Assembly: GCF_900090245.1 (NCBI RefSeq)
Contig: NZ_FMDN01000020.1
Location: 1-64,000 of the forward strand
Direction: 5' to 3'
Length of the DNA stretch: 64,000 bases
From: Micromonospora halophytica
GTDB taxonomy: Bacteria > Actinomycetota > Actinomycetes > Mycobacteriales > Micromonosporaceae
Shown here: positions 41,536-51,583 of the stretch, piece after piece
Position numbering within the stretch: position 1 is the stretch's first letter
Layout: every line of letters starts with the position of its first letter
Notes under the pieces: generated by a model
The model's database searches: none
What the model saw: only the letters and a program-made list of their open reading frames with translations
What the model was told of the DNA's origin: nothing
Made by a program: the position numbers and the translations under genes

Positions 41536-41586
41536 GCCTGCGTGCGTTCCGCGCGGACCGCGCGGGCAGGTCGTGGGTCGCGGCGG

Positions 41587-42306
41587 CTACAGGCCGCGGG
41601 TGGGCGCGGCCGGGCGCGCGTCGCCGGTCCCCGCCACCTCGACGAGGTACGGGTTGGTCGCGCGCTCGCGGCCGATGGTGGTCGCGGGGCCGTGGCCGGG
41701 CAGGACGACGGTGTCGTCCGCCAGCGGGAGGACCTTCTCCCGCAGACTGGTCAGCATGCGGGGCATGCTGCCGCCCGGCAGGTCGGTGCGGCCGATCGAG
41801 CCGGCGAACAGCACGTCGCCGGAGAGGCAGATCTGCTCCGCCTCCCAGGGCGAGCCGGCGCCGGGCATCCGGAACAGCACCGACCCGCCGGTATGGCCCG
41901 GTGCGTGGTCGACGGTGATCTCCAGCCCGGCCAGCGCGAGCGTCGCCCCGTCGGTCAGCTCGGCCACGTCGTCCGGCTCGGCGTACGGCAGCCGGCCACC
42001 GAAGAGTTGGGTGAGGTCCATCGACAACGCCTTGGACGGGTCGGCCAGCAGCTCCCGGTCGTCCGGGTGGACGTACGCGGGGATGCCGCGCGCGCCGCAG
42101 ACCGGCGCCACGGAGAAGGTGTGGTCGAGGTGGCCGTGGGTGAGCAGCACGGCGGCCGGGTGCAGGCGGTGCTCGGCGAGCACGGCGTCGAGCCGGTCGA
42201 GCACCCCGATGCCGGGGTCGACCACCACGCACTGCTCCCCCGGAGCGGTCGCCACCACGTAGCAGTTGGTGCCGAAGGCGTCCGCGGGAAAGCCGGCCAC
42301 GAGCAC
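41587..42306 (-). CDS. MBL-fold metallo-hydrolase (glyoxalase II-like)
   Basis: 239 residues. The metal-binding motif is LLTHGHLDHTF, with further ligands in DHAPGHTGG, LSGDVLFAGSIGRTDLPGG and LPGHGPATT. The family includes hydroxyacylglutathione hydrolase and persulfide dioxygenase-like proteins. GTG 42306. It sits just upstream of hisS in transcription order, as in other actinomycetes. The precise substrate is unknown. Confidence 0.88.
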   Translation of the reverse strand: MLVAGFPADAFGTNCYVVATAPGEQCVVVDPGIGVLDRLDAVLAEHRLHPAAVLLTHGHLDHTFSVAPVCGARGIPAYVHPDDRELLADPSKALSMDLTQLFGGRLPYAEPDDVAELTDGATLALAGLEITVDHAPGHTGGSVLFRMPGAGSPWEAEQICLSGDVLFAGSIGRTDLPGGSMPRMLTSLREKVLPLADDTVVLPGHGPATTIGRERATNPYLVEVAGTGDARPAAPTRGL

Positions 42307-42419
42307 GGGCGCTCCCCTTCCGTCGAGTCGTCGTACCCACCGGCAAGCCTAGTCGCCGTGGCGATCCGGTATTCCCGGCCCACCCGTCGCGTCCATCTCA
42401 CCGGTCACAGTGACGCACT

Positions 42420-42474
42420 TTGATAAACCGGTCCGGACCTCGTACACCACTTTCCCAGCAGCTACCCGTACACT
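42420..42474 (+). promoter_or_regulatory. Possible promoters of the first cyclophilin gene
   Basis: TTGATA (42420-42425), 17-bp spacer and TACACC (42443-42448) form one candidate. TACACT (42469-42474) is a second -10 without a clear -35. They lie in the 261-bp divergent region between the hydrolase and cyclophilin genes. Confidence 0.35.
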
Positions 42475-42567
42475 CTGGCGGGCGTGTGGCGTGGCGCACC
42501 CGCCCCACGGCGGCCGCAGGGGCCGCGAGGTGCCGGTGACGACCAGGGTAGAGGAAGGGGAGCACGG

Positions 42568-43452
42568 GTGGCTTCCAGCAGGGACCGGCAGCGCAAACTG
42601 GCGCGCGCCAAGCTCGACCGGCAGTTGGCCCGCCGGGCCGCGCGCACGCGTCGCCGCCGACGGATCCAGGCCGGCGTGGGCGCCGCGGTCGTGCTGACGC
42701 TGATCGTGGTCGGCGCGGCATGGGGCCTCGGCGCGTTCGACCGGGAACCGACGAAGGACACCGCCCAGGACGTCTGCCTCTGGACCCCGCAGGACGCCGC
42801 CGCGAACACCAACCTCCGCGACGTCGGCACCCCGGCCACCACCGACCTGCCCACCTCCGGCACCCGGCCCATGACGATCAACACCAGCCAGGGCGGCCCG
42901 GTCACCGCCGAGCTGGACCTCGCCGGCGCGCCCTGCGCCGCGGCCAGCATCGCCCACCTCGCGGGCCAGTCGTTCTACGACAACACGAAGTGCCACGAGA
43001 TCACCGCCGAGGGCGCGCTGCGCTGCGGCGACCCGAGCGGCACCGGCCTGGGCGGCCCGTCCTACTCCTTCTACGACGAGAACGTCCCGGCGGCGTCCGA
43101 GGCGAGCCCGTCGGCCAGCCCCGCCCCGGGCCAGGCGCCGGCGTACCCGAAGGGTACGGTCGCCATGATCGCCAACCCGCCGGGCGCCAACGGCAGCCAG
43201 TTCCTGATCTTCTTCAAGGACTTCAACCCGGCCAAGCCGGCGTACCCGGTCATCGGGCGGATCACCGGCGGGCTCGACGTGATCGAGAAGATCGGTGCGC
43301 TCCCGACCGTGGACAATGGGACCGGGGCCAAGGTCAAGCCGAAGACCGACGTGGTGCTGCAGAAGCTCACCGTCGGCGAGCCGACCCAGGCGGCCCCGGC
43401 CCCGACGGGCCCGGCCTCCGGTGCCCCGTCGGCCAGCCCCAGCGCCGGCTGA
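42568..43452 (+). CDS. Membrane-anchored cyclophilin-type peptidyl-prolyl isomerase, variant active site
   Basis: 294 residues. A basic N terminus (RQRKLARAKLDRQLARR) and one TM helix (GVGAAVVLTLIVVGAAWGL) are followed by an extracytoplasmic cyclophilin domain. Where the catalytic Arg of cyclophilins is expected (HR), it reads KCHEITAEG. GSQFLIFFKD and VIGRITGGLDVIEKIGALP follow the fold. It ends in a Pro/Ser/Ala tail. GTG 42568 has GGGGAG upstream. It is followed after 58 bp by a paralogue with the Arg retained. Confidence 0.85.
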   Translation: MASSRDRQRKLARAKLDRQLARRAARTRRRRRIQAGVGAAVVLTLIVVGAAWGLGAFDREPTKDTAQDVCLWTPQDAAANTNLRDVGTPATTDLPTSGTRPMTINTSQGGPVTAELDLAGAPCAAASIAHLAGQSFYDNTKCHEITAEGALRCGDPSGTGLGGPSYSFYDENVPAASEASPSASPAPGQAPAYPKGTVAMIANPPGANGSQFLIFFKDFNPAKPAYPVIGRITGGLDVIEKIGALPTVDNGTGAKVKPKTDVVLQKLTVGEPTQAAPAPTGPASGAPSASPSAG

Positions 43453-43510
43453 ACCGGACAGACCACCCGTACGCGGCACCGACCGCGCAGATCGTCCAGG
43501 AGGAGTGACC

Positions 43511-44350
43511 GTGACGTCCACGAGAGAGCGGCAGCGCGCGGCGGCGCGGGCCCGACTCGAGCGGGAGATGGCCGAGCGCGCGGCCAAGGCCCGCAAGCGT
43601 CGGCAGACGCAGGCCATCGTCGGGGCCGCCGCGGTCCTGGTGCTCGTGGTCGCCGGCTCCGTCTGGCTGGCCACCGCCCTCGGTGGCGACGACGACGAGC
43701 AGGGCACCACCAGCACCACCGCGGGCTTCTCGCAGTGCGTGTACAACGAGGTGCCCGCCGACGCCCGGTCCAAGCAGATCAAGGACGTCGGCCTGCCCGC
43801 CAACCAGCAGGCCAACAAGGGCACCCAGACCATGACGATCGACACCAACCTGGGCCCGATCACCGCCAAGATCGACCGGTCGGCGGTCCCCTGCACCGCC
43901 GGGAGTTTCACCCACCTGGCCAGTAAGGGCTTCTTCAACGACACCAAGTGCCACCGACTGGTGACCGAGGGCATCAAGGTCCTGCAGTGCGGCGACCCGA
44001 GCGCCACCGGCAAGGGCTGGCGCGAGACCGACGGCACCGGCGGCCCGAGCTACAACCTCGCCGAGGAGAACCTGCCCACCGACAAGCGCCCCGCGTACCC
44101 CGAGGGCGTCATCGCGATGGCCAACTCGGGTCAGCCGGGCAGCACGGGCAGCCAGTTCTTCATCGTCTACGGCGACTCGCCGCTCGACCCGAACTACACC
44201 GTCCTGGGCACCATCACCGGCGGCATGGACCTGGTCAAGCAGGTCGCGGCGGCCGGCGACGACAAGGCCTTCGCCCAGCAGGCCGGCGGCGGCCACCCCA
44301 AGAAGGAGGTCGTCATCAACAAGCTGACCATGAGCGAGATCCAGAGCTGA
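43511..44350 (+). CDS. Membrane-anchored cyclophilin-type peptidyl-prolyl isomerase
   Basis: 279 residues with the same plan as the preceding gene: charged N terminus (LEREMAERAAKARKRRQTQA), TM helix (IVGAAAVLVLVVAGSVWLA), then the cyclophilin domain. The catalytic Arg is present in CHRLVTEGIKVLQCGD. GSTGSQFFIVYGDSPLD and TVLGTITGGMDLVKQV complete it. GTG 43511 has AGGAG 5-9 nt upstream (AGGAGTGACC). It likely folds exported proteins. Confidence 0.9.
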   Translation: MTSTRERQRAAARARLEREMAERAAKARKRRQTQAIVGAAAVLVLVVAGSVWLATALGGDDDEQGTTSTTAGFSQCVYNEVPADARSKQIKDVGLPANQQANKGTQTMTIDTNLGPITAKIDRSAVPCTAGSFTHLASKGFFNDTKCHRLVTEGIKVLQCGDPSATGKGWRETDGTGGPSYNLAEENLPTDKRPAYPEGVIAMANSGQPGSTGSQFFIVYGDSPLDPNYTVLGTITGGMDLVKQVAAAGDDKAFAQQAGGGHPKKEVVINKLTMSEIQS

Positions 44351-44363
44351 TCCCGGTACGACG

Positions 44364-44394
44364 AAGCGCCCGCCGGCTGAGCCGGCGGGCGCTT
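44364..44394. terminator. Bidirectional terminator between cyclophilin and rel
   Basis: Perfect 14-bp arms AAGCGCCCGCCGGC (44364-44377) and GCCGGCGGGCGCTT (44381-44394) with a TGA loop. Outer ACGACGA/TCGTCGT nearly extend it. TCTCG follows on the plus strand. Confidence 0.85.
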
Positions 44395-44422
44395 TCTCGT
44401 CGTGCCCGCAGCGGGCGGCCGG

Positions 44423-46885
<2,463 letters not shown>

Positions 46886-47109
46886 CGGCCTCCTCACCGC
46901 TCGCCGGGAACACGCCGACCGTGCGGTCGACGCCTTCTTCAACCGGCCGTCGGGCCGGTGTTGTTCCGCGCCGGCTGCGTGTGCCGGCCGGTCCTCGCGC
47001 CTGAGGGGCGGTGGACCCGCCCGTCAGCAAAGGGCAATGCTACCCGCAGGGTGGGTGCCGCGCCGCTCCGCCGGACGGACGGCGACGGCTCCCTCCGACG
47101 GCGTCCGGG

Positions 47110-47676
47110 TCAAACGGTCAGCAGGGCATGGACCGGGCGTCCGGCGAGCTTCTCACGGCCCCCCAGGAAGCCCAACTCCATCAGGACGGTGAACCCGGCG
47201 ACCGTGCCGCCGGCCCGTTCCACCAGGTCGAGGGTGGCCTCGGCGGTGCCGCCGGTGGCCAGCACGTCGTCCACCACCAGTACCCGGTGCCCGGCGGTGA
47301 AGGCGTCCTGGTGGACCTCCAGGGTCGCCTCGCCGTACTCCAGCGCGTACGAGGCCGAGTAGGCGGCCCGGGGCAGCTTGCCGGCCTTGCGAACCGGCAC
47401 CACGCCCACCCCCGTGGCGTACGCGATCGCGGCGGCGATCACGAAGCCGCGCGCCTCGATGCCCACCACGATGTCGAACGAGTCACGCCCGTGGTGCCCG
47501 ACGATCCCGTCGATCACCTCGCGGAACACGTCGCCGTCGGCGAAGAGCGGCATCAGGTCCTTGAACATGACGCCGGGCTTGGGGAAGTCCGGCACGTCCA
47601 GCACCCGGCTGGCCACCAGCCGGGCGACCTCCGGGCCGCTGTCTCCCCGTACCCCGGTGCTGTGCGTCTCCGTCAC
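47110..47676 (-). CDS. apt: Adenine phosphoribosyltransferase
   Basis: 188 residues. It converts adenine and PRPP to AMP. The PRPP-binding motif is VLVVDDVLATGGTAEAT, with IVVGIEARGFVIAAAIA and the N-terminal PDFPKPGVMFKDLMPLFAD. GTG 47676 has GGGAG 6 nt upstream. It lies between secF and rel, an order common in actinomycetes. Confidence 0.95.
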   Translation of the reverse strand: MTETHSTGVRGDSGPEVARLVASRVLDVPDFPKPGVMFKDLMPLFADGDVFREVIDGIVGHHGRDSFDIVVGIEARGFVIAAAIAYATGVGVVPVRKAGKLPRAAYSASYALEYGEATLEVHQDAFTAGHRVLVVDDVLATGGTAEATLDLVERAGGTVAGFTVLMELGFLGGREKLAGRPVHALLTV

Positions 47677-47698
47677 GGTGGTGCTCCCTCTCAAGCGA

Positions 47699-47744
47699 CG
47701 ACGGCGTCCTCCATGCCGCTCGCACAGCATGAAGGACGCCGTCG
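47699..47744 (-). terminator. Hairpin between secF and apt
   Basis: 18-bp arms (47699-47716 and 47727-47744) with one mismatch: CGACGGCGTCC pairs with GGACGCCGTCG, and CATGC with GCATG. The loop is 10 nt. It lies 31 bp past the secF stop. Confidence 0.75.
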
Positions 47745-47775
47745 GTTCGTCTCCTACCGGGTCCGGCCGGACCGG

Positions 47776-48969
47776 TCAACGCCGCTTGGCGCCACCGGGC
47801 CGGTTGCCCCCACCGCCGCTGGGACGGCCGCCCCGCGCGCCGCCGGAACGCTTGCCGGTGGGCCGGGCGCCGACCTTCGGCGCGGTGCCGGCCAGCGCCG
47901 CCGCCTCCGGGTCGATCGCCTCGGCGTCGGCCTCGACGGCCGGGCGGGGAGCGCCCTTCGGGGCGATCTCGCCCCGGGCGAGGGCGCCCCGGCGGGCCAG
48001 CACCCGCTTGTTGTGGGCCTGGATCCGCGGCTCCTGGTTCTTCAGCAGCACCAGCAGCGGGGTGGCCAGCAGGATCGAGGTCAGGAACGCCACCGCCATA
48101 CCGACGAAGAGCACCAGACCCAGGTCCTTCAGGGTGCCCGCGCCGAGCAGGCCGGCACCGATGAAGAGCAGGCCGCCGACCGGGAGCAGGGCGACCACTG
48201 AGGTGTTCAGCGACCGCATCAGGCTCTGGTTCAACGCCAGGTTCGCGGCCTCGCCGTAGGTCTGGTTGTTGTTGGCAGTGATGCCCCGGGTGTTCTCCTG
48301 CACCTTGTCGAAGACCACCACCACGTCGTAGAGCGCGAAGCCCAGGATGGTGAGGAAGCCGATGACCGTCGACGGGGTGACCTCGAAGCCGACGATCGAG
48401 TAGATGCCGGCGGTGAGGATCAGGTTCATGAACAGCGAGACGATCGCGGCGGCGGCCATCCGCCACTCGAAACGCAGGATCAGGTAGACCGCCACCACCG
48501 CGACGAAGATGATCAGACCGAGCAGCGCCCGGGAGGTCACCTGGTCGCCCCAGGCCTCGCTGACCTGGTTGCCACTGATCTGGTCGGCGTTGATGCCGAA
48601 CGCGCCGGCGAGCTCGTTCTTGACGTCGGTCGCCTGCTCCTGGCTGAGCTGCGAGGTGCGCACCTCGTAGTACTCGCCACTGGTGCTGCCCACCTGCTGG
48701 GCGGTCACCACCTCGGCGCCGCTGCCGGTGGTAGCCAGCGCCCGCTCGACCTGGACCTCGGTCTGCTCCAGGGTGCCGACACTCGCCGGCACCTGGAACG
48801 AGTTGCCGCCGGCGAACTCGATGCCGAGGCTGAACTTGAGCACCGCGAAGCTGAGCACGGAGACCAGCACCAGCAGGCCGGCGACGGCGAACCAGAGCTT
48901 GCGCCGGCCGACGATGTCGAGTCCGGCCTCACCGCGGTAGAGCCGGCTCGCGAGACCACTTCCAGCCAT
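47776..48969 (-). CDS. secF: Protein translocase subunit SecF
   Basis: 397 residues with 6 TM helices. It begins with the short cytoplasmic region and FAVLKFSLGIEFAGGNSFQV, and has FEVTPSTVIGFLTILGFALYDVVVVFDKVQEN in the TM4-5 region (read as STVIGFLTILGF then ALYDVVVVFDKV). The C-terminal tail is long and basic. ATG 48969 lies 1 bp after the secD stop, so the two are coupled. It works with SecD in proton-driven steps of Sec export. Confidence 0.95.
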   Translation of the reverse strand: MAGSGLASRLYRGEAGLDIVGRRKLWFAVAGLLVLVSVLSFAVLKFSLGIEFAGGNSFQVPASVGTLEQTEVQVERALATTGSGAEVVTAQQVGSTSGEYYEVRTSQLSQEQATDVKNELAGAFGINADQISGNQVSEAWGDQVTSRALLGLIIFVAVVAVYLILRFEWRMAAAAIVSLFMNLILTAGIYSIVGFEVTPSTVIGFLTILGFALYDVVVVFDKVQENTRGITANNNQTYGEAANLALNQSLMRSLNTSVVALLPVGGLLFIGAGLLGAGTLKDLGLVLFVGMAVAFLTSILLATPLLVLLKNQEPRIQAHNKRVLARRGALARGEIAPKGAPRPAVEADAEAIDPEAAALAGTAPKVGARPTGKRSGGARGGRPSGGGGNRPGGAKRR

Positions 48970-48970
48970 C

Positions 48971-50872
48971 TCAGGCCTCCTTGACACGCGGGTTGCGGGG
49001 GTTGGCCTGCTCGGTCCGGGCCGGCAGGGCCCGGCCGAGACCGCTGACCCGTGGGGAGAGGAACGCCCGGGTACGGGCGAACATCGTCATGATCGGGTGC
49101 CGGAAGAGGAAGACCACCACCAGGTCGAGGATCGTCGCGAGGCCCAGCGCGAAGGCGAAGCCCTTCACCGCGCCGACCGAGACGATGTAGAGCACCACGG
49201 CCGACATCAGGGTGATCGCGTTCGCCGAGATGATCGTCCGGCGGGCCCGGATCCAGGCACGCGGGACCGCGCTGCGCGGGCTGCGTCCCTCCCGGATCTC
49301 GTCCTTGAGCCGCTCGAAGTAGATGACGAACGAGTCCGCCGCCACACCGAGCGAGACGATCATGCCGGCGATACCGGCGAGGGTGAGGGTGAAGCCGATC
49401 TGCCGGCCGAGGACGACCAGCGCGCCGAAGACCAGCAGCGCGGAGAGCACCAGGCTCAGGAAGATGACCGAGCCGAGCAGCCGGTAGTAGAAGAACGAGT
49501 AGATGATCACCAGCAGCATGCCGATGCCGGCCGCCAGCAGACCGGCCCGCAGGTGGCTCTCACCCAGGGTGGCCGTGACGTTCTGCTGCTCCTGCGGCAC
49601 GAAGGTCACCGGCAGCGCGCCGTAGCGCAGGTTGCCGGCGAGCTCGGCGGCGTCCTTCTGGTTGAAGCTGCCGGTGATCTGCGAGTCGCCGGTCAACACA
49701 CCCTGGATCTCCGGCGAGGAGACGATCTCGTTGTCCAGCACGACCGCCACCCGGCACTTGCCGTCCTGGCCGAGCGCGGTCTGGTCGCAGGCGCCACCCT
49801 CGTTGTTGAACGCCTCGCGGGTCAGCGCGGTCCACTTGTCCTGACCGCTGCCGGTGAAGTTCAGGCTGACCACCCACTGGCTGGTCTGGTCGAGCACCGC
49901 GTCGGCGTCGTCGACGTCGGTGCCGACGACCTTCGCCACGTCGAGCAGGTACTTCGCCGCGCCACTCTCACAGGCCACCGCCTGCTGCTTCTCGTCCTTG
50001 ATCGACGCTGCCGGGCGCTTGTCGAGCTGGGCGCAGGTGATGGTGGGGACGTTGAACTGCATCTGCGGCGACAGCACCGCGACCTCGGCCGGGGAGAGCG
50101 TGCCGAACGGCTTAAGCTTCTCCGCCAGGGACGGGTCGGCGGTGAAGTCGGCCGGGGCCTGCAGGGCGCTCGCGGCGGCCCAGGCCGTGGCACCGACCTT
50201 CTTCTCGACCGCCTTGCGCTGCTCCTCGACGCTCTGCGGCACCGGGGCGGCGCTGGCGCTCGGCGAGGCGGCCGGGGCGCTCGGCGAGGCCGACGCGGAC
50301 GGGCTGGCGCTGGGCGCGGGGGCGCCACCGCCCTGGCCACCGGCGCTCGGCGAGGCGGTGGCCTTCGCCGACGCGGACGCCTTCGGCGAGGCCGACGCGC
50401 TGCCGGACGGCGCCGGCGAGGCGCTGCCGGACGGCGCCGGGGTCGCGGCCGGCGCGGTCACCGCGCCGCTGCCGTCGGTGGCCTTGAGCACCTTGCGGAA
50501 CCGCAGCTCGGCGGCGCTACCGACGTCGTTCAGCTCGCGGTTCTGACCGGGCAGGGAGACGACGATGTTCCGGTCACCCTCGGTGACCACCTCGGCCTCG
50601 GCCACACCGTAGGCGTTGACCCGGTTCTCGATGATCCGCCGGGCCTCCTCCAGGTTCTCCGAGGTCGGCGGCTTGCCGTCGATGCTGTTGGTGGCCTCCA
50701 GGGTGAGCCGGGTGCCGCCGATCAGGTCCAGGCCGAGCCGGGGCTCCAGCCGGTCCTTCCAACCGCCGCTCGCCCCGCCCGAGAAGAACACCAGAAGATA
50801 GAGGACGACGAAGATGAACCCGAGCACGGCGAGCTGCCGCCCGGGGCGCATCTGTCCCTGAGGTGGTGCCAC
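48971..50872 (-). CDS. secD: Protein translocase subunit SecD
   Basis: 633 residues with 6 TM helices. The periplasmic start has RLGLDLIGGTRLTLEA, and the TM4-5 region has LAGIAGMIVSLGVAADSFVI and YFERLKDEIREGRS. Between the first periplasmic subdomain and the rest there is a Ser/Ala/Pro-rich insertion (about residues 150-225) with repeats like ASASPSA. GTG 50872 has GGGAG about 10 nt upstream; the longer frame lacks homology. It is coupled to secF. Confidence 0.93.
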   Translation of the reverse strand: MAPPQGQMRPGRQLAVLGFIFVVLYLLVFFSGGASGGWKDRLEPRLGLDLIGGTRLTLEATNSIDGKPPTSENLEEARRIIENRVNAYGVAEAEVVTEGDRNIVVSLPGQNRELNDVGSAAELRFRKVLKATDGSGAVTAPAATPAPSGSASPAPSGSASASPKASASAKATASPSAGGQGGGAPAPSASPSASASPSAPAASPSASAAPVPQSVEEQRKAVEKKVGATAWAAASALQAPADFTADPSLAEKLKPFGTLSPAEVAVLSPQMQFNVPTITCAQLDKRPAASIKDEKQQAVACESGAAKYLLDVAKVVGTDVDDADAVLDQTSQWVVSLNFTGSGQDKWTALTREAFNNEGGACDQTALGQDGKCRVAVVLDNEIVSSPEIQGVLTGDSQITGSFNQKDAAELAGNLRYGALPVTFVPQEQQNVTATLGESHLRAGLLAAGIGMLLVIIYSFFYYRLLGSVIFLSLVLSALLVFGALVVLGRQIGFTLTLAGIAGMIVSLGVAADSFVIYFERLKDEIREGRSPRSAVPRAWIRARRTIISANAITLMSAVVLYIVSVGAVKGFAFALGLATILDLVVVFLFRHPIMTMFARTRAFLSPRVSGLGRALPARTEQANPRNPRVKEA

Positions 50873-51099
50873 GGCTGTCTGTCTCCCTGTAACGGTCGCG
50901 CCGCCGGCGCAGCGGCGGCGAGGTCGGACCGGGGGCCCGGCCGACATGCTCTCCGGGGCCGGAGCCGCGGTCGGCACGGCGGGCCACCGCCGACGCGGGG
51001 GCGTCGTACGGACGGTCGCGCGTGCCGGCGGCGGATGCCGGCCCACCTATCCAGTTGTCACGTCACACCCGCCGTCCGCAGGGATGGCGGGCGCGGCGT

Positions 51100-51447
51100 T
51101 CACTCCTTGACGGCGTCCGCGTCCTCGGCGACCGGGTCGGTCGCCTCGGTGCGCTCGGCCTGGTTGACCACCCGGGCGATGGCCGGCCGGGCGTAGCGGG
51201 TCTGGACTCCGGGGGCCACCTCGAGCAGCACCGTGTCGTCGTCCACCCCGGTGACCGTGCCGTAGAGCCCGCCGATGGTGACGACCTCGTCACCCGGGGC
51301 GAGCGCCTTCTGCATGGCCTCGGCCTCGCGGCGGCGCTTCTGCTGCGGCCGGATCATCATGAAGTACATGACCCCGAAGAGCAGGGCGATCATGATGATC
51401 GGCGTCAGACCACCGGCGCCTCCGCCGGACTCTGCTGCGTAAAGCAC
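51100..51447 (-). CDS. yajC: Preprotein translocase subunit YajC
   Basis: 115 residues. A short N terminus, a TM helix (LTPIIMIALLFGVMYFMMIR) and the YajC core PQQKRRREAEAM followed by GDEVVTIGGLYGTVTGVDDD. The acidic tail is long. GTG 51447 is preferred because GGGAAGG lies 8 nt before it; ATG 51465 (6 codons earlier) has only a G-run 3 nt away and remains possible. It sits 5' of secD as usual. Confidence 0.88.
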   Translation of the reverse strand: MLYAAESGGGAGGLTPIIMIALLFGVMYFMMIRPQQKRRREAEAMQKALAPGDEVVTIGGLYGTVTGVDDDTVLLEVAPGVQTRYARPAIARVVNQAERTEATDPVAEDADAVKE

Positions 51448-51583
51448 GGTGTGCGACCTTCCCATTGGCCCCCCGCCGGCACGAGGCGCCGGAGCGGAGG
51501 CGGATTCTCACATCCTGTACAGACCGCGGCGAGTCTAATCCCTGCGCCTGAGAACGCCGAATGCGGTGCAGATCACGTTCGGA

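Noticed and set aside
46886..47109. Small RNA or gene between rel and apt
   Set aside because: Only weak, overlapping dyads and no start/RBS or promoter pair stood out.
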